This document shows, one piece after another, positions 7,873 to 17,592 of a DNA stretch of 64,000 bases (position 1 is the stretch's first letter; every line of letters starts with the position of its first letter). This stretch comes from Cognatundibacterium squillarum (GTDB taxonomy: Bacteria; Pseudomonadota; Gammaproteobacteria; Burkholderiales; Burkholderiaceae_D), in assembly GCF_014652435.1 (NCBI RefSeq), contig NZ_BMYU01000008.1, forward strand, positions 99,380 to 163,379. The letters run 5' to 3'. Both the position numbers and the translations under genes were made by a program. Below the pieces are notes generated by a model. The model made no database searches, was not told where the DNA came from, and saw nothing but the letters and a program-made list of their open reading frames with translations.

Positions 7873-9657
7873 ATGGCAACGGCTGATACAAGTATTTCTC
7901 CGGAGCAAATGCAAGAAACTCCTGACGAAACGCCGAAAATTTTCGGGATTCGCCAGACGCCAGGTATCCGGATGGCAATGCTATCCGGAGGAGCAGCACT
8001 GGTTGTTGCTCTGATGGCGGGTATCTGGCTGTGGAGCCAGCAGCCCGATTACAAAGTGTTATTTTCGAACTTCAACGACCGTGACGGAGGCGCAATTGTC
8101 GCCTCGTTACAGCAAATGAACGTCCCGTATAAATACTCAGAAACAGGTAACGCCATCCTTGTGCCCGCAGCACAAGTGCATGACGCTCGCCTTAAACTGG
8201 CATCGCAAGGCTTACCAAAAGGCGGCAATGTTGGTTTTGAACTAATGGAAAATCAGAAACTCGGCATTTCCCAGTTTCTGGAGCAAGTAAATTTCCAGCG
8301 CGCTCTTGAAGGCGAGCTTGCCCGTTCAATTCAGGCGCTGGCATCCGTACAAACAGCCCGGGTTCACCTTGCCATTCCGAAACAATCCGTCTTTATCCGA
8401 GATCAGCAAAAACCAACTGCATCTGTATTGCTGAATCTTTATCCAGGCCGCAATCTCGATATTCCGCAAGTCAGTGCAATTGTGCATTTGGTTGCCAGCA
8501 GTGTCCCGGATCTGCCAACCGCAAATGTGTCTATTGTTGACCAAAATGGAAATTTGTTATCCGACCCGGCACGACTTGCGGCGAATCAGGAAAAAAATAA
8601 ACTGGATCCGGCTCAACTCAAATACATCAAAGACTATGAAGAAGGCATTGTAAAGCGGGTTGAATCGATTATTGCCCCGATAGTCGGTACGAATAATGTG
8701 CATGCACAAGCAACTGCAGATATTGACTTCTCACGCTCTGAACAAGCCGCTGAAAGCTATCGCCCCAATTCACCTCCTGAGGCATCTGCCATACGCAGCC
8801 AGCAGTCGAGTGAGGTTTACAACAAAAACGATGGCCCGTCCGGTGTACCGGGTGCGCTGACCAATCAGCCACCCGCCCCTGCGACCGCGCCATTGGTCAC
8901 CGGGAATGCTACAACAGCCTCGGGGGCGGCGGCGAACGGTGTCGTACATAAAGATTCGACTGTGAATTACGAAGTCGATAAAACAGTGCGATATACCCAG
9001 CAAGCGATGGGTGGCGTAAAACGACTGACGGTTGCTGTTGTCGTCAATTACAAAAATGAAGTCGACAAAAACGGCAAAAGCACTCCGCGTCCTCTGACAG
9101 ATCAGGAAAAAGAACAAATCACCGCTCTGGCAAGAGAGGCAATGGGTTACAACAAAGACCGTGGCGACTCTATAAGTGTTGCGAACAGCCTGTTTATCCC
9201 GGATGAAAAAGAGACGGTGGATACACCGCTGTGGAAACAGCCGGAGATGCTGACTATCGCAAAAGAGCTTGGTAAATATCTGCTGATGGCAATCGCTTTT
9301 GCCTACCTGTTCTTTGGATACCTGCGCCCTATCCTCTATAAAATGATGGGACGAGACCTTGCGAAAGAGAAGGCGGAAAAAGAAGCGAAGGCAAAAGCAG
9401 AAACCGAGGCTAAACTCGCAGCAGAAGCGGCAGCCAAGGCAGAGGAAGAAGAACGCAAAGCGGCGGCTGAAGAAGATGGCGCCGACATTGATGATGACGG
9501 ATCAGTGGTCGAATTATCCGGTGACGGCATGGATGCACAAGAAGGCCACAAACCACAATCGATTTACGAGCAGAACCTTGCACTTGCCAGAGAACTGGCG
9601 ATGAAAGATCCGAAAATTGTGGCGCAGGTTATTAAGAAATGGGTGAACAATGAGTGA
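7873..9657 (+). CDS. fliF: Flagellar MS-ring protein FliF
   Basis: FliF builds the inner-membrane MS-ring on which the rod, C-ring and export gate assemble. The 594-aa protein has a first membrane helix near residues 36-55, the periplasmic ring-building YscJ-like domains (about 60-440) with EGELARSIQALASVQTARVH, and a second membrane helix near 465-490. A long charged Ala/Glu/Lys helix (about 497-535) and the C-terminal FliG-binding segment (about 565-594) follow. GAGGTG precedes the ATG. Its last 8 bp overlap fliG. It opens the fliFGHIJK operon. Confidence 0.98.
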   Translation: MATADTSISPEQMQETPDETPKIFGIRQTPGIRMAMLSGGAALVVALMAGIWLWSQQPDYKVLFSNFNDRDGGAIVASLQQMNVPYKYSETGNAILVPAAQVHDARLKLASQGLPKGGNVGFELMENQKLGISQFLEQVNFQRALEGELARSIQALASVQTARVHLAIPKQSVFIRDQQKPTASVLLNLYPGRNLDIPQVSAIVHLVASSVPDLPTANVSIVDQNGNLLSDPARLAANQEKNKLDPAQLKYIKDYEEGIVKRVESIIAPIVGTNNVHAQATADIDFSRSEQAAESYRPNSPPEASAIRSQQSSEVYNKNDGPSGVPGALTNQPPAPATAPLVTGNATTASGAAANGVVHKDSTVNYEVDKTVRYTQQAMGGVKRLTVAVVVNYKNEVDKNGKSTPRPLTDQEKEQITALAREAMGYNKDRGDSISVANSLFIPDEKETVDTPLWKQPEMLTIAKELGKYLLMAIAFAYLFFGYLRPILYKMMGRDLAKEKAEKEAKAKAETEAKLAAEAAAKAEEEERKAAAEEDGADIDDDGSVVELSGDGMDAQEGHKPQSIYEQNLALARELAMKDPKIVAQVIKKWVNNE

Positions 9658-10645
9658 TGATGGCGTACAAAAAGCCGCAACATTTATGCTGGCTTTAGGC
9701 GAGGATGGCGCTGCGGAAGTCATGAAGTTTCTTGGCCCGCGTGAAGTTCAAAAAATCGGTGCCACCATGGCAACGATTGGTCCGATCCCGCATGAAAAAA
9801 TTGCGAAAGTCCTCGAAGAATTCAAGTCTGAGGCCGATATGAGTTCATCTGTCGGCCTTGACTCAGATGACTATATTCGCAATGTTCTGACAAAAGCACT
9901 GGGTGACGACAAGGCTTCATCGCTGCTGAACAGGATTCTCGGTGGTAAGGATGCCAGCGGCATTGAAAGTCTGAAATGGATGGATGCACAGTCTGTTGCT
10001 GACCTGATCAAGAATGAACATCCGCAAATTATCGCCACTATTCTCGTTCACCTTGAAAGTGATCAGGCTTGTGAAATCCTGAATCATTTCTCTGAGCGTC
10101 TCAGGAATGATGTTGTATTGCGGATCGCAACACTGGACGGCATTCAGCCGACCGCTTTGCGGGAACTGAACGACGTCTTAACAAAACTGTTAACAGGCAA
10201 TGAAAGTCTGAAGAAAAAATCGATTGGTGGCGTGCGCGCTGCTGCGGAAATTCTGAACTTTATGAGCGGAGAAAATGAAGCTTCCGTTATGGACAATCTG
10301 CGCAAGTACGACAATGACATGGCTGAGAAGATCATGGATGAAATGTTTGTCTTCGACAACATCATGGATATCGATGACAAAGGCATTCAGCTATTGCTGC
10401 GCGAAGTTCAGTCTGATTCTCTGATCGTTGCACTGAAAGGTGCAAGCCAGGAAATGCGTGAAAAGATTTTCCGCAATATGTCTGCCCGTGCAGCGGAAAT
10501 GATGCGAGAAGACCTCGAGTCTAAAGGCCCTGTCAGACTTTCTGAAGTTGAAACGCAGCAGAAACAGATTCTGATTGTTGTACGCCGCCTCGCGGATGAG
10601 GGTCAGATCATGCTGGGTTCAAAAGGCGATGACGCTTATGTCTAA
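9650..10645 (+). CDS. fliG: Flagellar motor switch protein FliG
   Basis: FliG is the rotor torque ring: its N-terminus binds FliF, its middle binds FliM, and its C-terminal charged helix meets MotA. The 331-aa protein has the standard length. The EHPQ motif that contacts FliM is at 123-126. The C-terminal domain (about 195-331) contains the torque helix (FVFDNIMDIDDKGIQLLLRE), followed by MSARAAEMMREDLE. Both ends overlap neighbours by 8 bp (ATGAGTGA with fliF and ATGTCTAA with fliH), implying translational coupling across MS-ring, C-ring and export genes. Confidence 0.98.
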   Translation: MSDDGVQKAATFMLALGEDGAAEVMKFLGPREVQKIGATMATIGPIPHEKIAKVLEEFKSEADMSSSVGLDSDDYIRNVLTKALGDDKASSLLNRILGGKDASGIESLKWMDAQSVADLIKNEHPQIIATILVHLESDQACEILNHFSERLRNDVVLRIATLDGIQPTALRELNDVLTKLLTGNESLKKKSIGGVRAAAEILNFMSGENEASVMDNLRKYDNDMAEKIMDEMFVFDNIMDIDDKGIQLLLREVQSDSLIVALKGASQEMREKIFRNMSARAAEMMREDLESKGPVRLSEVETQQKQILIVVRRLADEGQIMLGSKGDDAYV

Positions 10646-11372
10646 TATTATCCGAGACCCATCGCCGGGTGTTTTCCGCAAATGGGAATTCACCGGCTTC
10701 GGTCAACCTGCAATATCAACAGCAACGCAGTCGGAAGTGCTGTCCTCGATCACCAGTGAGCCAGCCCAGCAGTTTGCGGAGCCGGAACCCGAACCTGCGC
10801 CGCCTGCTGTCACAGAAGAAGAGCTGAATGCAATTCGCGAACAAGCACGTCAGGCAGCATACGAAGATGCATATCGCAGCGCTTATGAGCAAGGCCTGAT
10901 CGAAGGCCGTGACGCGGGATATAAAGAATTGCAGGAAACCATTGCAGCGGAACAGCAAGCCCTACAGGCACTTGCTGAAAATATGTCGCAACAGTTCAGT
11001 GCATTTACTTTGCAGGCAGAAAAAGACATTCTTGCACTCAGTCTGGATATCGCAGAAATGATTCTGAAAACCAGTCTTCAGCTGAATCCGGAATCTATTC
11101 TTCCGGTGGTGAGGGATGCAGTCGCGCAAATTCCGGTCACACAAAAAAATATCGAAATTCAGGTAAATCCTGATGATGCGACACAAGTCAGCGAAGCATT
11201 GCTGCATGGTATTCAGCAACTCGGATGGCGCGTGGTTGCAGACCCTAACCTGAGCAGAGGCGGATGCGTCATTGAAACTCCCAGTAATGTGATTGACGCC
11301 AGCATAGAAACCCGATGGCAGCAGGTACAGGCTGCTATTCACCACAGTATGAATGCTGCAGGCGCACCATGA
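10638..11372 (+). CDS. fliH: Flagellar export ATPase regulator FliH
   Basis: FliH dimers form the stator of the export ATPase FliI and dock it to the C-ring via FliN. From the ATG at 10638 the product has 244 aa. It has an N-terminal Phe/Trp-containing segment (GVFRKWEF) typical of FliN binding, a Glu/Ala-rich coiled-coil stretch (about 50-110) with GxxxG-like spacing ([15 protein letters not shown]), and a conserved C-terminal FliH/VATPase-E-like domain (about 120-235). Longer frames back to 10575 run through fliG and lack support. The C-terminus overlaps fliI by 4 bp (ATGA). Confidence 0.93.
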   Translation: MSNIIRDPSPGVFRKWEFTGFGQPAISTATQSEVLSSITSEPAQQFAEPEPEPAPPAVTEEELNAIREQARQAAYEDAYRSAYEQGLIEGRDAGYKELQETIAAEQQALQALAENMSQQFSAFTLQAEKDILALSLDIAEMILKTSLQLNPESILPVVRDAVAQIPVTQKNIEIQVNPDDATQVSEALLHGIQQLGWRVVADPNLSRGGCVIETPSNVIDASIETRWQQVQAAIHHSMNAAGAP

Positions 11373-12748
11373 ATACTGTCAATGAACGCTGGAGCAATCT
11401 GATACAGTCGACAAGGCGGCAACTCGACGAGGTTGAAGGTGCCACGATTGCAGGACGGGTTACCAAAGTCACAGGACTGGTAATGGAAGCCGTCGGCTTG
11501 CGCCTGCCCGTTGGAAGTGCTTGCAGCGTACATCTTGCCGCAGATCAGTCGATTGATGCAGAGGTCGTCGGTTTTGACGGCGACAAATTATTCCTGATGC
11601 CGCATTCAGATCTGGGTGGGGTTACACCCGGTGCACCGGTCTTTCCTGAGCAACCGGTCACGAAATCCGGTGGATCCGGTGCAAAACAAATTGACCGTAC
11701 ACGAAAACTACCTGTCGGTTTTCAATTACTGGGGCGCGTTGTTGACGGTAACGGAAGACCGCTTGATCAGCACGGACCGCTCGATCAGTCAGTCAGCGCA
11801 CCATTGGGTGCACGCATTTATAACCCACTGGAGCGCGCCCCAATCAAAGACACACTGGATGTCGGCGTACGTGCAATTAATGCCATGCTGACCGTCGGTC
11901 GTGGTCAGCGTCTTGGCCTGTTCGCCGGTTCCGGTGTTGGTAAGAGCGTATTGCTGGGCATGATGGCCCGTTACACTGAAGCAGATGTGATTGTTGTCGG
12001 ACTCATCGGCGAACGGGGACGCGAGGTTAAAGAGTTTATCGAGCAGATTCTTGGCGAAGAAGGACTTGCGAGATCCGCCGTTGTTGCTGCACCTGCCGAT
12101 GCCCCGCCACTGCTGCGACTTCAGGGTGCGGCGTATGCGACAACAATTGCGGAATTTTTCCGTGATCAGGGATTGAACGTTCTGCTGATTATGGATTCGC
12201 TGACCCGCTATGCCATGGCACAGAGGGAAATTGCACTGGCTATCGGTGAACCACCTGCAACGAAAGGCTATCCACCTTCCGTTTTTGCAAAATTGCCGGT
12301 TCTGGTTGAACGTGCTGGTAACGGAAAAGAAGGTGGTGGATCAATTACTGCTTTTTACACTGTCCTGACCGAGGGCGATGATCAGCAGGATCCGATTGCA
12401 GACTCTGCACGTGCGATTCTTGACGGTCACTTTGTTCTCAACAGACGCCTTGCTGAAAGTGGTCACTATCCGGCAATTGATATTGAACAATCGATCAGCC
12501 GGGCAATGCACAGCATTACCACACCCGATCATCAGCAACTTTCACGCAAGCTCAAGCAATTGTATTCGCGCTATGAACGCAGCCGCGACCTGATCAGCGT
12601 GGGTGCCTATGTACCGGGATCAGATCCGCAGGTTGACGAGGCGATACGGCTTTATCCGAGAATTACCGCTTTCCTGCAACAAGGCATTCATGAGCGATCC
12701 GGCATAACGCAGAGCTTGGGGGAACTTCAGGCTCTGTTCGAAGGATAG
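11369..12748 (+). CDS. fliI: Flagellum-specific export ATPase FliI
   Basis: FliI is a hexameric F1-beta-like ATPase that unfolds and delivers export substrates at the base of the flagellum. From the ATG at 11369 it has 459 aa, the family norm. The Walker A motif GSGVGKS starts at G187, with K192 as the phosphate-binding lysine. [13 protein letters not shown] and [18 protein letters not shown] (Walker B region) follow. The ATG overlaps the fliH stop by 4 bp; a longer frame from 11315 would lie inside fliH and is not needed. Confidence 0.98.
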   Translation: MNTVNERWSNLIQSTRRQLDEVEGATIAGRVTKVTGLVMEAVGLRLPVGSACSVHLAADQSIDAEVVGFDGDKLFLMPHSDLGGVTPGAPVFPEQPVTKSGGSGAKQIDRTRKLPVGFQLLGRVVDGNGRPLDQHGPLDQSVSAPLGARIYNPLERAPIKDTLDVGVRAINAMLTVGRGQRLGLFAGSGVGKSVLLGMMARYTEADVIVVGLIGERGREVKEFIEQILGEEGLARSAVVAAPADAPPLLRLQGAAYATTIAEFFRDQGLNVLLIMDSLTRYAMAQREIALAIGEPPATKGYPPSVFAKLPVLVERAGNGKEGGGSITAFYTVLTEGDDQQDPIADSARAILDGHFVLNRRLAESGHYPAIDIEQSISRAMHSITTPDHQQLSRKLKQLYSRYERSRDLISVGAYVPGSDPQVDEAIRLYPRITAFLQQGIHERSGITQSLGELQALFEG

Positions 12749-12781
12749 AAACAGCAGAAACCAGGCTAGACTGAAAAAACG

Positions 12782-13231
12782 ATGGCACAACAATCTGCAA
12801 TTGCGACGCTGATTGAGCTGGCGGAAAAAGATGCTGATGAGGCAGCAAAGGTGCTGGGTAAAGCAATCAGTGCCCATGAAGATACCATCAGCAAACTGAA
12901 TCTGTTACTGCAGTACCGCAGTGATTATGAAGCAAAACTGCAAAACATGGCTGCCGATGGGTTAACGATTTCACAATTTTCGAATTTTAATGCTTTTATT
13001 GCGAAACTGGATGAAGCAGTCAACGGACAGCAGATGGTGGTCAGAGATGCAGAGCGACGCGTTGAGCTTGCGAAAAGCAACTGGCAGGCAATTGAAAAGC
13101 GACGACTGTCTTACCAGACCCTGAAAAACCGTGCAGACACCGCGCAGCAACAGAAAGAAGCCAAGCGAGACCAAAAACAGACTGATGACTTTGCATCCAG
13201 GTCTTATCTCAACAAATTAAGAAACGGTTAG
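12782..13231 (+). CDS. fliJ: Flagellar export chaperone FliJ
   Basis: FliJ is a two-helix coiled coil that acts as the gamma-like stalk of the FliI ring and escorts chaperones to the gate. The 149-aa product is almost wholly helical and charged, starting with LIELAEKDADEAAKVLGKAI, and has the expected length. It lies between fliI and fliK with short gaps (33 and 4 nt). FliJ sequences diverge strongly, so position is a large part of the evidence. Confidence 0.93.
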   Translation: MAQQSAIATLIELAEKDADEAAKVLGKAISAHEDTISKLNLLLQYRSDYEAKLQNMAADGLTISQFSNFNAFIAKLDEAVNGQQMVVRDAERRVELAKSNWQAIEKRRLSYQTLKNRADTAQQQKEAKRDQKQTDDFASRSYLNKLRNG

Positions 13232-13235
13232 CATC

Positions 13236-15014
13236 ATGACACCGATCCTGACAGTAGCAAATATGATTGACGGCACAAATGCCCTCAAAAGCAAATCCGC
13301 TCAAAAGAGTGAATTAAACCAGGGATTCGGACAGCAGTTTGCCAGAGCATTGGCAAATACCAAATCACAAAAATCAACCATTGATGCGGTCGGAAACGAC
13401 GATAAAACAATTTCCTCACTCAAAACGCAATCGTCAGATTCTAAGTCGGCGAACTTTGATGCTAAAAAGGATATTGTCGCGACGCAAAACCTGAATTACC
13501 GCAGCAATCAGGATGACATTAGCGCTCCTGCTGGCAAACTTCGCGACAAAAATGTACAGATTAATCCGCTGAAACCGAATACTGAAAATAGTGACAACAT
13601 CGGTACCGGAAAAATTATGGCTGACACCACTGACACAAGCTTGCCTGTCAGGAAAAAGAATGACGACGAAGCTACTGCGTCCGGCGACGTCAGTACAATG
13701 TTACTGGCGTTGCAGTGGATGCACGCCGACCCGGTTAAGCCACCGTCCGGAGACGAAACAAAAAACAATATTGATCCGGGAACTGCGGTAACTGCAGATC
13801 CTTTACCACCGACCTCTCATTCAGAGATGAACATTGGCTCAGACCCGGGAGTTCAGGTGACCGCGGATCCATTGAAGCAATCTGCCGATCCGGCTGTCAG
13901 CTTTGGCACAGATCCCGGTACGCAGGTTACTGCAGACCCGAAATCAGATGCGCGTAACCGTCTGGACAACACAGTTGACCGACATCGTTCACAGCGTAAT
14001 GATGATACTGAAACAACAAGCCAGGGCAGCCCTCTGAATAGCAGTAGTGTTCAGGTACAAAGCATTTCAGGACAAGCCTCTGTTCAACCTACACAGGCAC
14101 AAAGCAGCTTTACGTTACCGGAACTGAACCAGCAACAAAATAAACTGGCAGAACAAGCTGCCCCGACAGCAATTACAAACATTCCGACACAAACAAACAG
14201 TAATTTGCAAGCTGAAGTTGTGCGGGCATTCACTAATGCATCCGGAACCGAAGCTTCTGCGCAGAAAAAAGCCGCTGACCGAAGCACAGCGCAATCTGCT
14301 GATATCGCACTGAAACGCCGGTCCGATACGGAAAAAACTGACGGCACTGAAGCACAGGCGGCTGTGAAAGCTGAAGCAGCACCAACGCCGCTGGAAAACA
14401 AGTTCCGTACGATGCTCGATGAGTTCAGAATACCGAAAACCGAGGTTAATTCACGATCCGGCGATGCGACGACTGAATCCGCAGCAAATACAATCCGTAG
14501 TTTTGGGGACGCAATACGTACGTCTGAGACTTTCCAAACTGCCAGCCAGCAAATTACGCAGCCCAACCGTATTCCGGTGAAAGTCGGTAACGATGGCTGG
14601 AATACTGCAATCGGTCAGCACATGCTGCGCATGAGCGCAGAACAAATGAAAACTGCTGAACTGGAACTGAATCCTCCGGAGCTTGGACCGCTGAAGGTCG
14701 TACTGGACTTGCAAAGCGATCAGTTAAGCACAACTTTCGTGACCGGCTCAGCGCAAGTACAACAGGCGCTGGAAGCATCTGTGCCACGCTTACAGGAAAT
14801 GATGAGTCAGGCTGGTTACCAGTTGAATCAGGTAAATGTGCAAACTGCATTCAGTGACGGGCAACGAGAGCCTCAACAGCAAGCGCAGTTCACCGGCACC
14901 ACGCGCCAAAATGGTTCCGCGTCAGTGAATAGCGAAAGCAACGGCGGTACACCCGACATCGCCGTACAGCGTGCGCAAAACCAGCGCCAAGGCGGCGTTG
15001 ACATGTTTGTGTAA
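13236..15014 (+). CDS. fliK: Flagellar hook-length control protein FliK
   Basis: FliK is secreted during hook growth, measures hook length and triggers the FlhB switch to filament substrates. The 592-aa protein has a long low-complexity, Gln/Thr/Ser/Asp-rich region (about 1-460) that would act as ruler. The compact C-terminal Flg_hook domain (about 470-560) includes the conserved MKTAELELNPPELGPLKVVL and ends in a Gln-rich tail. A 23-residue repeat with VTADP cores sits at about 180-235. It is the last gene of the fliF-fliK run; a second FliK-like protein is at 5146. Confidence 0.93.
   Translation: MTPILTVANMIDGTNALKSKSAQKSELNQGFGQQFARALANTKSQKSTIDAVGNDDKTISSLKTQSSDSKSANFDAKKDIVATQNLNYRSNQDDISAPAGKLRDKNVQINPLKPNTENSDNIGTGKIMADTTDTSLPVRKKNDDEATASGDVSTMLLALQWMHADPVKPPSGDETKNNIDPGTAVTADPLPPTSHSEMNIGSDPGVQVTADPLKQSADPAVSFGTDPGTQVTADPKSDARNRLDNTVDRHRSQRNDDTETTSQGSPLNSSSVQVQSISGQASVQPTQAQSSFTLPELNQQQNKLAEQAAPTAITNIPTQTNSNLQAEVVRAFTNASGTEASAQKKAADRSTAQSADIALKRRSDTEKTDGTEAQAAVKAEAAPTPLENKFRTMLDEFRIPKTEVNSRSGDATTESAANTIRSFGDAIRTSETFQTASQQITQPNRIPVKVGNDGWNTAIGQHMLRMSAEQMKTAELELNPPELGPLKVVLDLQSDQLSTTFVTGSAQVQQALEASVPRLQEMMSQAGYQLNQVNVQTAFSDGQREPQQQAQFTGTTRQNGSASVNSESNGGTPDIAVQRAQNQRQGGVDMFV
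13773..13940 (+). repeat. 69-bp in-frame tandem repeat in fliK
   Basis: Units begin at 13773, 13842 and 13911, exactly 69 bp (23 codons) apart. Each opens with DPG(T/V)(A/Q)VTADP; the third is cut short after the core. The rest of the units has diverged, so this is an old in-frame duplication that lengthens the FliK ruler region. Confidence 0.85.
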
Positions 15015-15112
15015 CAGATCAGCTGGAAAAGCAGGAGGTGGTACGGGTAGAATAAGAGACAAGGAATAATAGCGGATAATGACAGTAAACACCGGTGGCA
15101 ATTAAGGTAAAA

Positions 15113-15139
15113 CAGGAATAAGCACCGGTTTCCTGCTGT
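15113..15139 (+). terminator. Possible stem-loop terminator between fliK and fliL
   Basis: CAGGAA (15113-15118) pairs with TTCCTG (15130-15135) and is followed after 2 nt by GTTTTC. The stem is only 6 bp. If real, it would separate the fliF-K and fliL-R transcripts within the 199-bp gap. No convincing promoter is visible for fliL. Confidence 0.3.
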
Positions 15140-15213
15140 TTTCTGCGGTCTGTAAGATCCGACAATCTACTACACTATCTGAACAGTCTCTGATGAGCTA
15201 AGAAAGGAAGATC

Positions 15214-15723
15214 ATGGCAAAGGCACCTGCCAAAGCTGCGAAAGGCGCTGAAGAAGCACCTGCCGGCGCGGGAAAATCGAAAAAGAAACTAATCATCATC
15301 ATTGCGGCAGCGCTGGTGGTGCTGGGTGCGGGCGGTGGTGGTGCAGCTTTTTTCCTGATGAAAAAAGGCGGCAAAAAAGAAGCTGAGCACAAAGAAGAAG
15401 TCGCGAAACCGAAGGTATTCGTCAATCTCGATCCGTTTACGGTCAATCTGCAATCTACGGACGGTGATAAATATCTGCAACTCACCATGAGCCTGGAAGT
15501 AGAAGGTGACGAAACTGCCGCGGCAATTAAAAATAATATGCCGCAGGTAAAGAGCCGCATTATTCTTTTGCTGTCCAGTAAGCAGGCTGACGAAGTTTTA
15601 TCGCAGGAAGGTAAAGATAAGCTGGTAGAAGAAATTATTGAAAAAGTTTCTGATCCGTTTGTACCGAAAGGTGATCACCAGAAAGTCACCGGTGTGTATT
15701 TCACCTCTTTTGTAGTTCAATAA
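15214..15723 (+). CDS. fliL: Flagellar basal body-associated protein FliL
   Basis: FliL is an inner-membrane protein that forms a ring around the stator and stabilises it under load. The 169-aa protein has a Lys/Ala-rich cytoplasmic N-terminus, one membrane helix (about 25-48), a Lys-rich linker and the periplasmic FliL domain (about 68-169) with VFVNLDPFTVNLQ and YFTSFVVQ at the end. AAGGAAG precedes the ATG. It starts the fliLMNOPQR series; fliM follows 3 nt later. Confidence 0.96.
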   Translation: MAKAPAKAAKGAEEAPAGAGKSKKKLIIIIAAALVVLGAGGGGAAFFLMKKGGKKEAEHKEEVAKPKVFVNLDPFTVNLQSTDGDKYLQLTMSLEVEGDETAAAIKNNMPQVKSRIILLLSSKQADEVLSQEGKDKLVEEIIEKVSDPFVPKGDHQKVTGVYFTSFVVQ

Positions 15724-15726
15724 GCC

Positions 15727-16728
15727 ATGTCTGACAATTTTCTCTCGCAGGAAGAAGTCGATGCCCTTCTGAAAGGTGTTACCGGTGATACCGATGACGC
15801 AATGTCTCAGGAGGATAACTCCGGCGTTCGTCCGTATAACCTTGCCACACAGGAGAGGATTGTCCGTGGCCGTATGCCAACGCTGGAAATCATCAACGAG
15901 CGTTTTGCCCGTCTGGTGCGCATTGGTTTATTCAATTTTTTACGTCGCAGTGCTGAAGTTTCCGTAGGCACCGTACGCGTTTCCAAATACAGCGAATTTA
16001 TCCGTAACCTGGTCGTTCCGACCAATCTGAATCTGGTTCACATGAAGCCGCTGCGCGGCACAGCCCTGATCGTCATGGACCCGGGGCTGGTATTTTTGCT
16101 GGTCGATAATCTGTTTGGCGGCGATGGCCGCTTTCACACCCGTGTTGAGGGCCGTGATTTTACACAGACAGAACAGCGGATTATTCATCGTATTCTGGAA
16201 ATTCTGTTTGAAACTTATTCCAAATCCTGGGAACCGGTATATCCGGTAGAGTTTGAATATATTCGTTCAGAAATGAATACCCAGTTTGCAAATATTGCAA
16301 CACCAAACGAAGTCGTTGTTTCAACTACATTTACCATCGAATTAGGCCCGGTAAGCGGTGAAATGCATATCTGCATGCCCTACTCCATGATTGAACCCAT
16401 TCGCGATTTGCTGACTAGTAGTCTGCAGGGTGAAACGCTGGAAGTGGATAAACGCTGGGTGCGTCTGATGACGCAGCAGATTCAGATTGCAGAAGTAGAG
16501 ATGATTGCCGACTTCGGAACCGCACGGGTCACACTCGGCGATTTGCTGAACATGAAAGTCGGCGACATCATTCCCGTGCATGTGCCGGAAATCATTACCG
16601 CAAAAGTCGACGGTACGCCGGTAATCGAATGCCAGTACGGCGTCTCAAACGGACAATATGCGCTGAAAGTCGATAAATTACTGAGTTCCAGCGTACAGGA
16701 AGTTATACAAGGAGAGAATCATGGATGA
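15727..16728 (+). CDS. fliM: Flagellar motor switch protein FliM
   Basis: FliM binds CheY-P and, with FliG and FliN, forms the C-ring that sets rotation direction. The N-terminal CheY-binding peptide LSQEEVDALL is at about 5-14. The middle CheC-like domain (about 45-240) includes the FliG-contacting GGDGR segment (PGLVFLLVDNLFGGDGRF), and a SpoA domain occupies about 250-325. The 333-aa length is typical. The last 8 bp overlap fliN (ATGGATGA). Confidence 0.98.
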   Translation: MSDNFLSQEEVDALLKGVTGDTDDAMSQEDNSGVRPYNLATQERIVRGRMPTLEIINERFARLVRIGLFNFLRRSAEVSVGTVRVSKYSEFIRNLVVPTNLNLVHMKPLRGTALIVMDPGLVFLLVDNLFGGDGRFHTRVEGRDFTQTEQRIIHRILEILFETYSKSWEPVYPVEFEYIRSEMNTQFANIATPNEVVVSTTFTIELGPVSGEMHICMPYSMIEPIRDLLTSSLQGETLEVDKRWVRLMTQQIQIAEVEMIADFGTARVTLGDLLNMKVGDIIPVHVPEIITAKVDGTPVIECQYGVSNGQYALKVDKLLSSSVQEVIQGENHG

Positions 16729-17158
16729 AAGCGGAGATACAATCTCGGATGATGATTGGAGCGCCGCCATTGCGGAACAGGAGCGTGCCGAAGCCGCTGC
16801 TGCTGCCGCATCTGCACCATCATCTGCCCCGAAAGCAGAGCCGACTGCGGCACTGTTTCAGGACTTCAGCGCGAAGTCGGTTCATGCAGAAACGCAGAAC
16901 GATATCGACTTCATTATGGATATTCCGGTTCAGCTGACCGTTGAACTGGGCCGCACCAAAATCGCGATTAAAAATCTGCTGCAACTGGCACAAGGGTCGG
17001 TGGTAGAGCTTGACGGTCTGGCGGGTGAACCGATGGATGTGCTCGTCAATGGCTGTCTGATTGCGCAGGGTGAGGTCGTGGTTGTGAATGACAAATTCGG
17101 TATCCGCCTGACGGATATCATTACACCGGCTGAACGGATACGTAAACTCAACCGATGA
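16721..17158 (+). CDS. fliN: Flagellar motor switch protein FliN
   Basis: FliN forms the base of the C-ring and docks the FliH-FliI export complex. The 145-aa protein has an acidic, Ala/Ser-rich N-terminal extension (about 1-60) and the conserved SpoA domain (about 65-145) with DIPVQLTVELGRTKI and FGIRLTDIITPAERIRKL. It overlaps fliM by 8 bp and fliO by 4 bp (ATGA). Confidence 0.97.
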   Translation: MDESGDTISDDDWSAAIAEQERAEAAAAAASAPSSAPKAEPTAALFQDFSAKSVHAETQNDIDFIMDIPVQLTVELGRTKIAIKNLLQLAQGSVVELDGLAGEPMDVLVNGCLIAQGEVVVVNDKFGIRLTDIITPAERIRKLNR

Positions 17159-17592
17159 AATTACCTTCAATACTTACTTTCAGCGGACTGGCCCTCACCT
17201 GCCAGTCCGTTTTTGCTGCTGAAGCAGTCAGCACACCGGCAACCGGTTTTCTGCAAATCATGCTCGCGCTGTTATTCGTGATTGCCCTGATGCTGGCACT
17301 GGCATGGGTGATGAAACGCGTTTCCCCGCTGCAGGGTCAGCAGCAACTGGGCATGAAGGTGATCGGCGGCCTGCATCTTGGTCAGCGCGAAAAAATCATG
17401 GTCGTTGAAATCGGTGATCAGTGGCTGGTTCTCGGCGTCACGCCAACGCAGATTTCACGTCTGGAATCCTTGCCACGCCAGGAACACTTGCTGCAAAACG
17501 GAACACCGTCAAACGGCACCGCGTTTCAGAGCTGGTTACAGTCCAGAATCGCCAAACGCGCAGAGCAACAGGATACAAGGAGCAGCAAATGA
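17155..17592 (+). CDS. fliO: Flagellar biosynthesis protein FliO
   Basis: FliO helps assemble the FliPQR export gate. The 145-aa protein has an N-terminal hydrophobic signal-like segment (about 5-22) and a second helix (about 33-52, [20 protein letters not shown]). A cytoplasmic domain follows with [20 protein letters not shown] and [11 protein letters not shown], typical of FliO/FliZ proteins. It overlaps fliN and fliP by 4 bp each (ATGA). Confidence 0.94.
   Translation: MKLPSILTFSGLALTCQSVFAAEAVSTPATGFLQIMLALLFVIALMLALAWVMKRVSPLQGQQQLGMKVIGGLHLGQREKIMVVEIGDQWLVLGVTPTQISRLESLPRQEHLLQNGTPSNGTAFQSWLQSRIAKRAEQQDTRSSK

Noticed and set aside
11315-11369. N-terminal extension of FliI
   Set aside because: It lies inside fliH; the ATGA start at 11369 gives the normal length.
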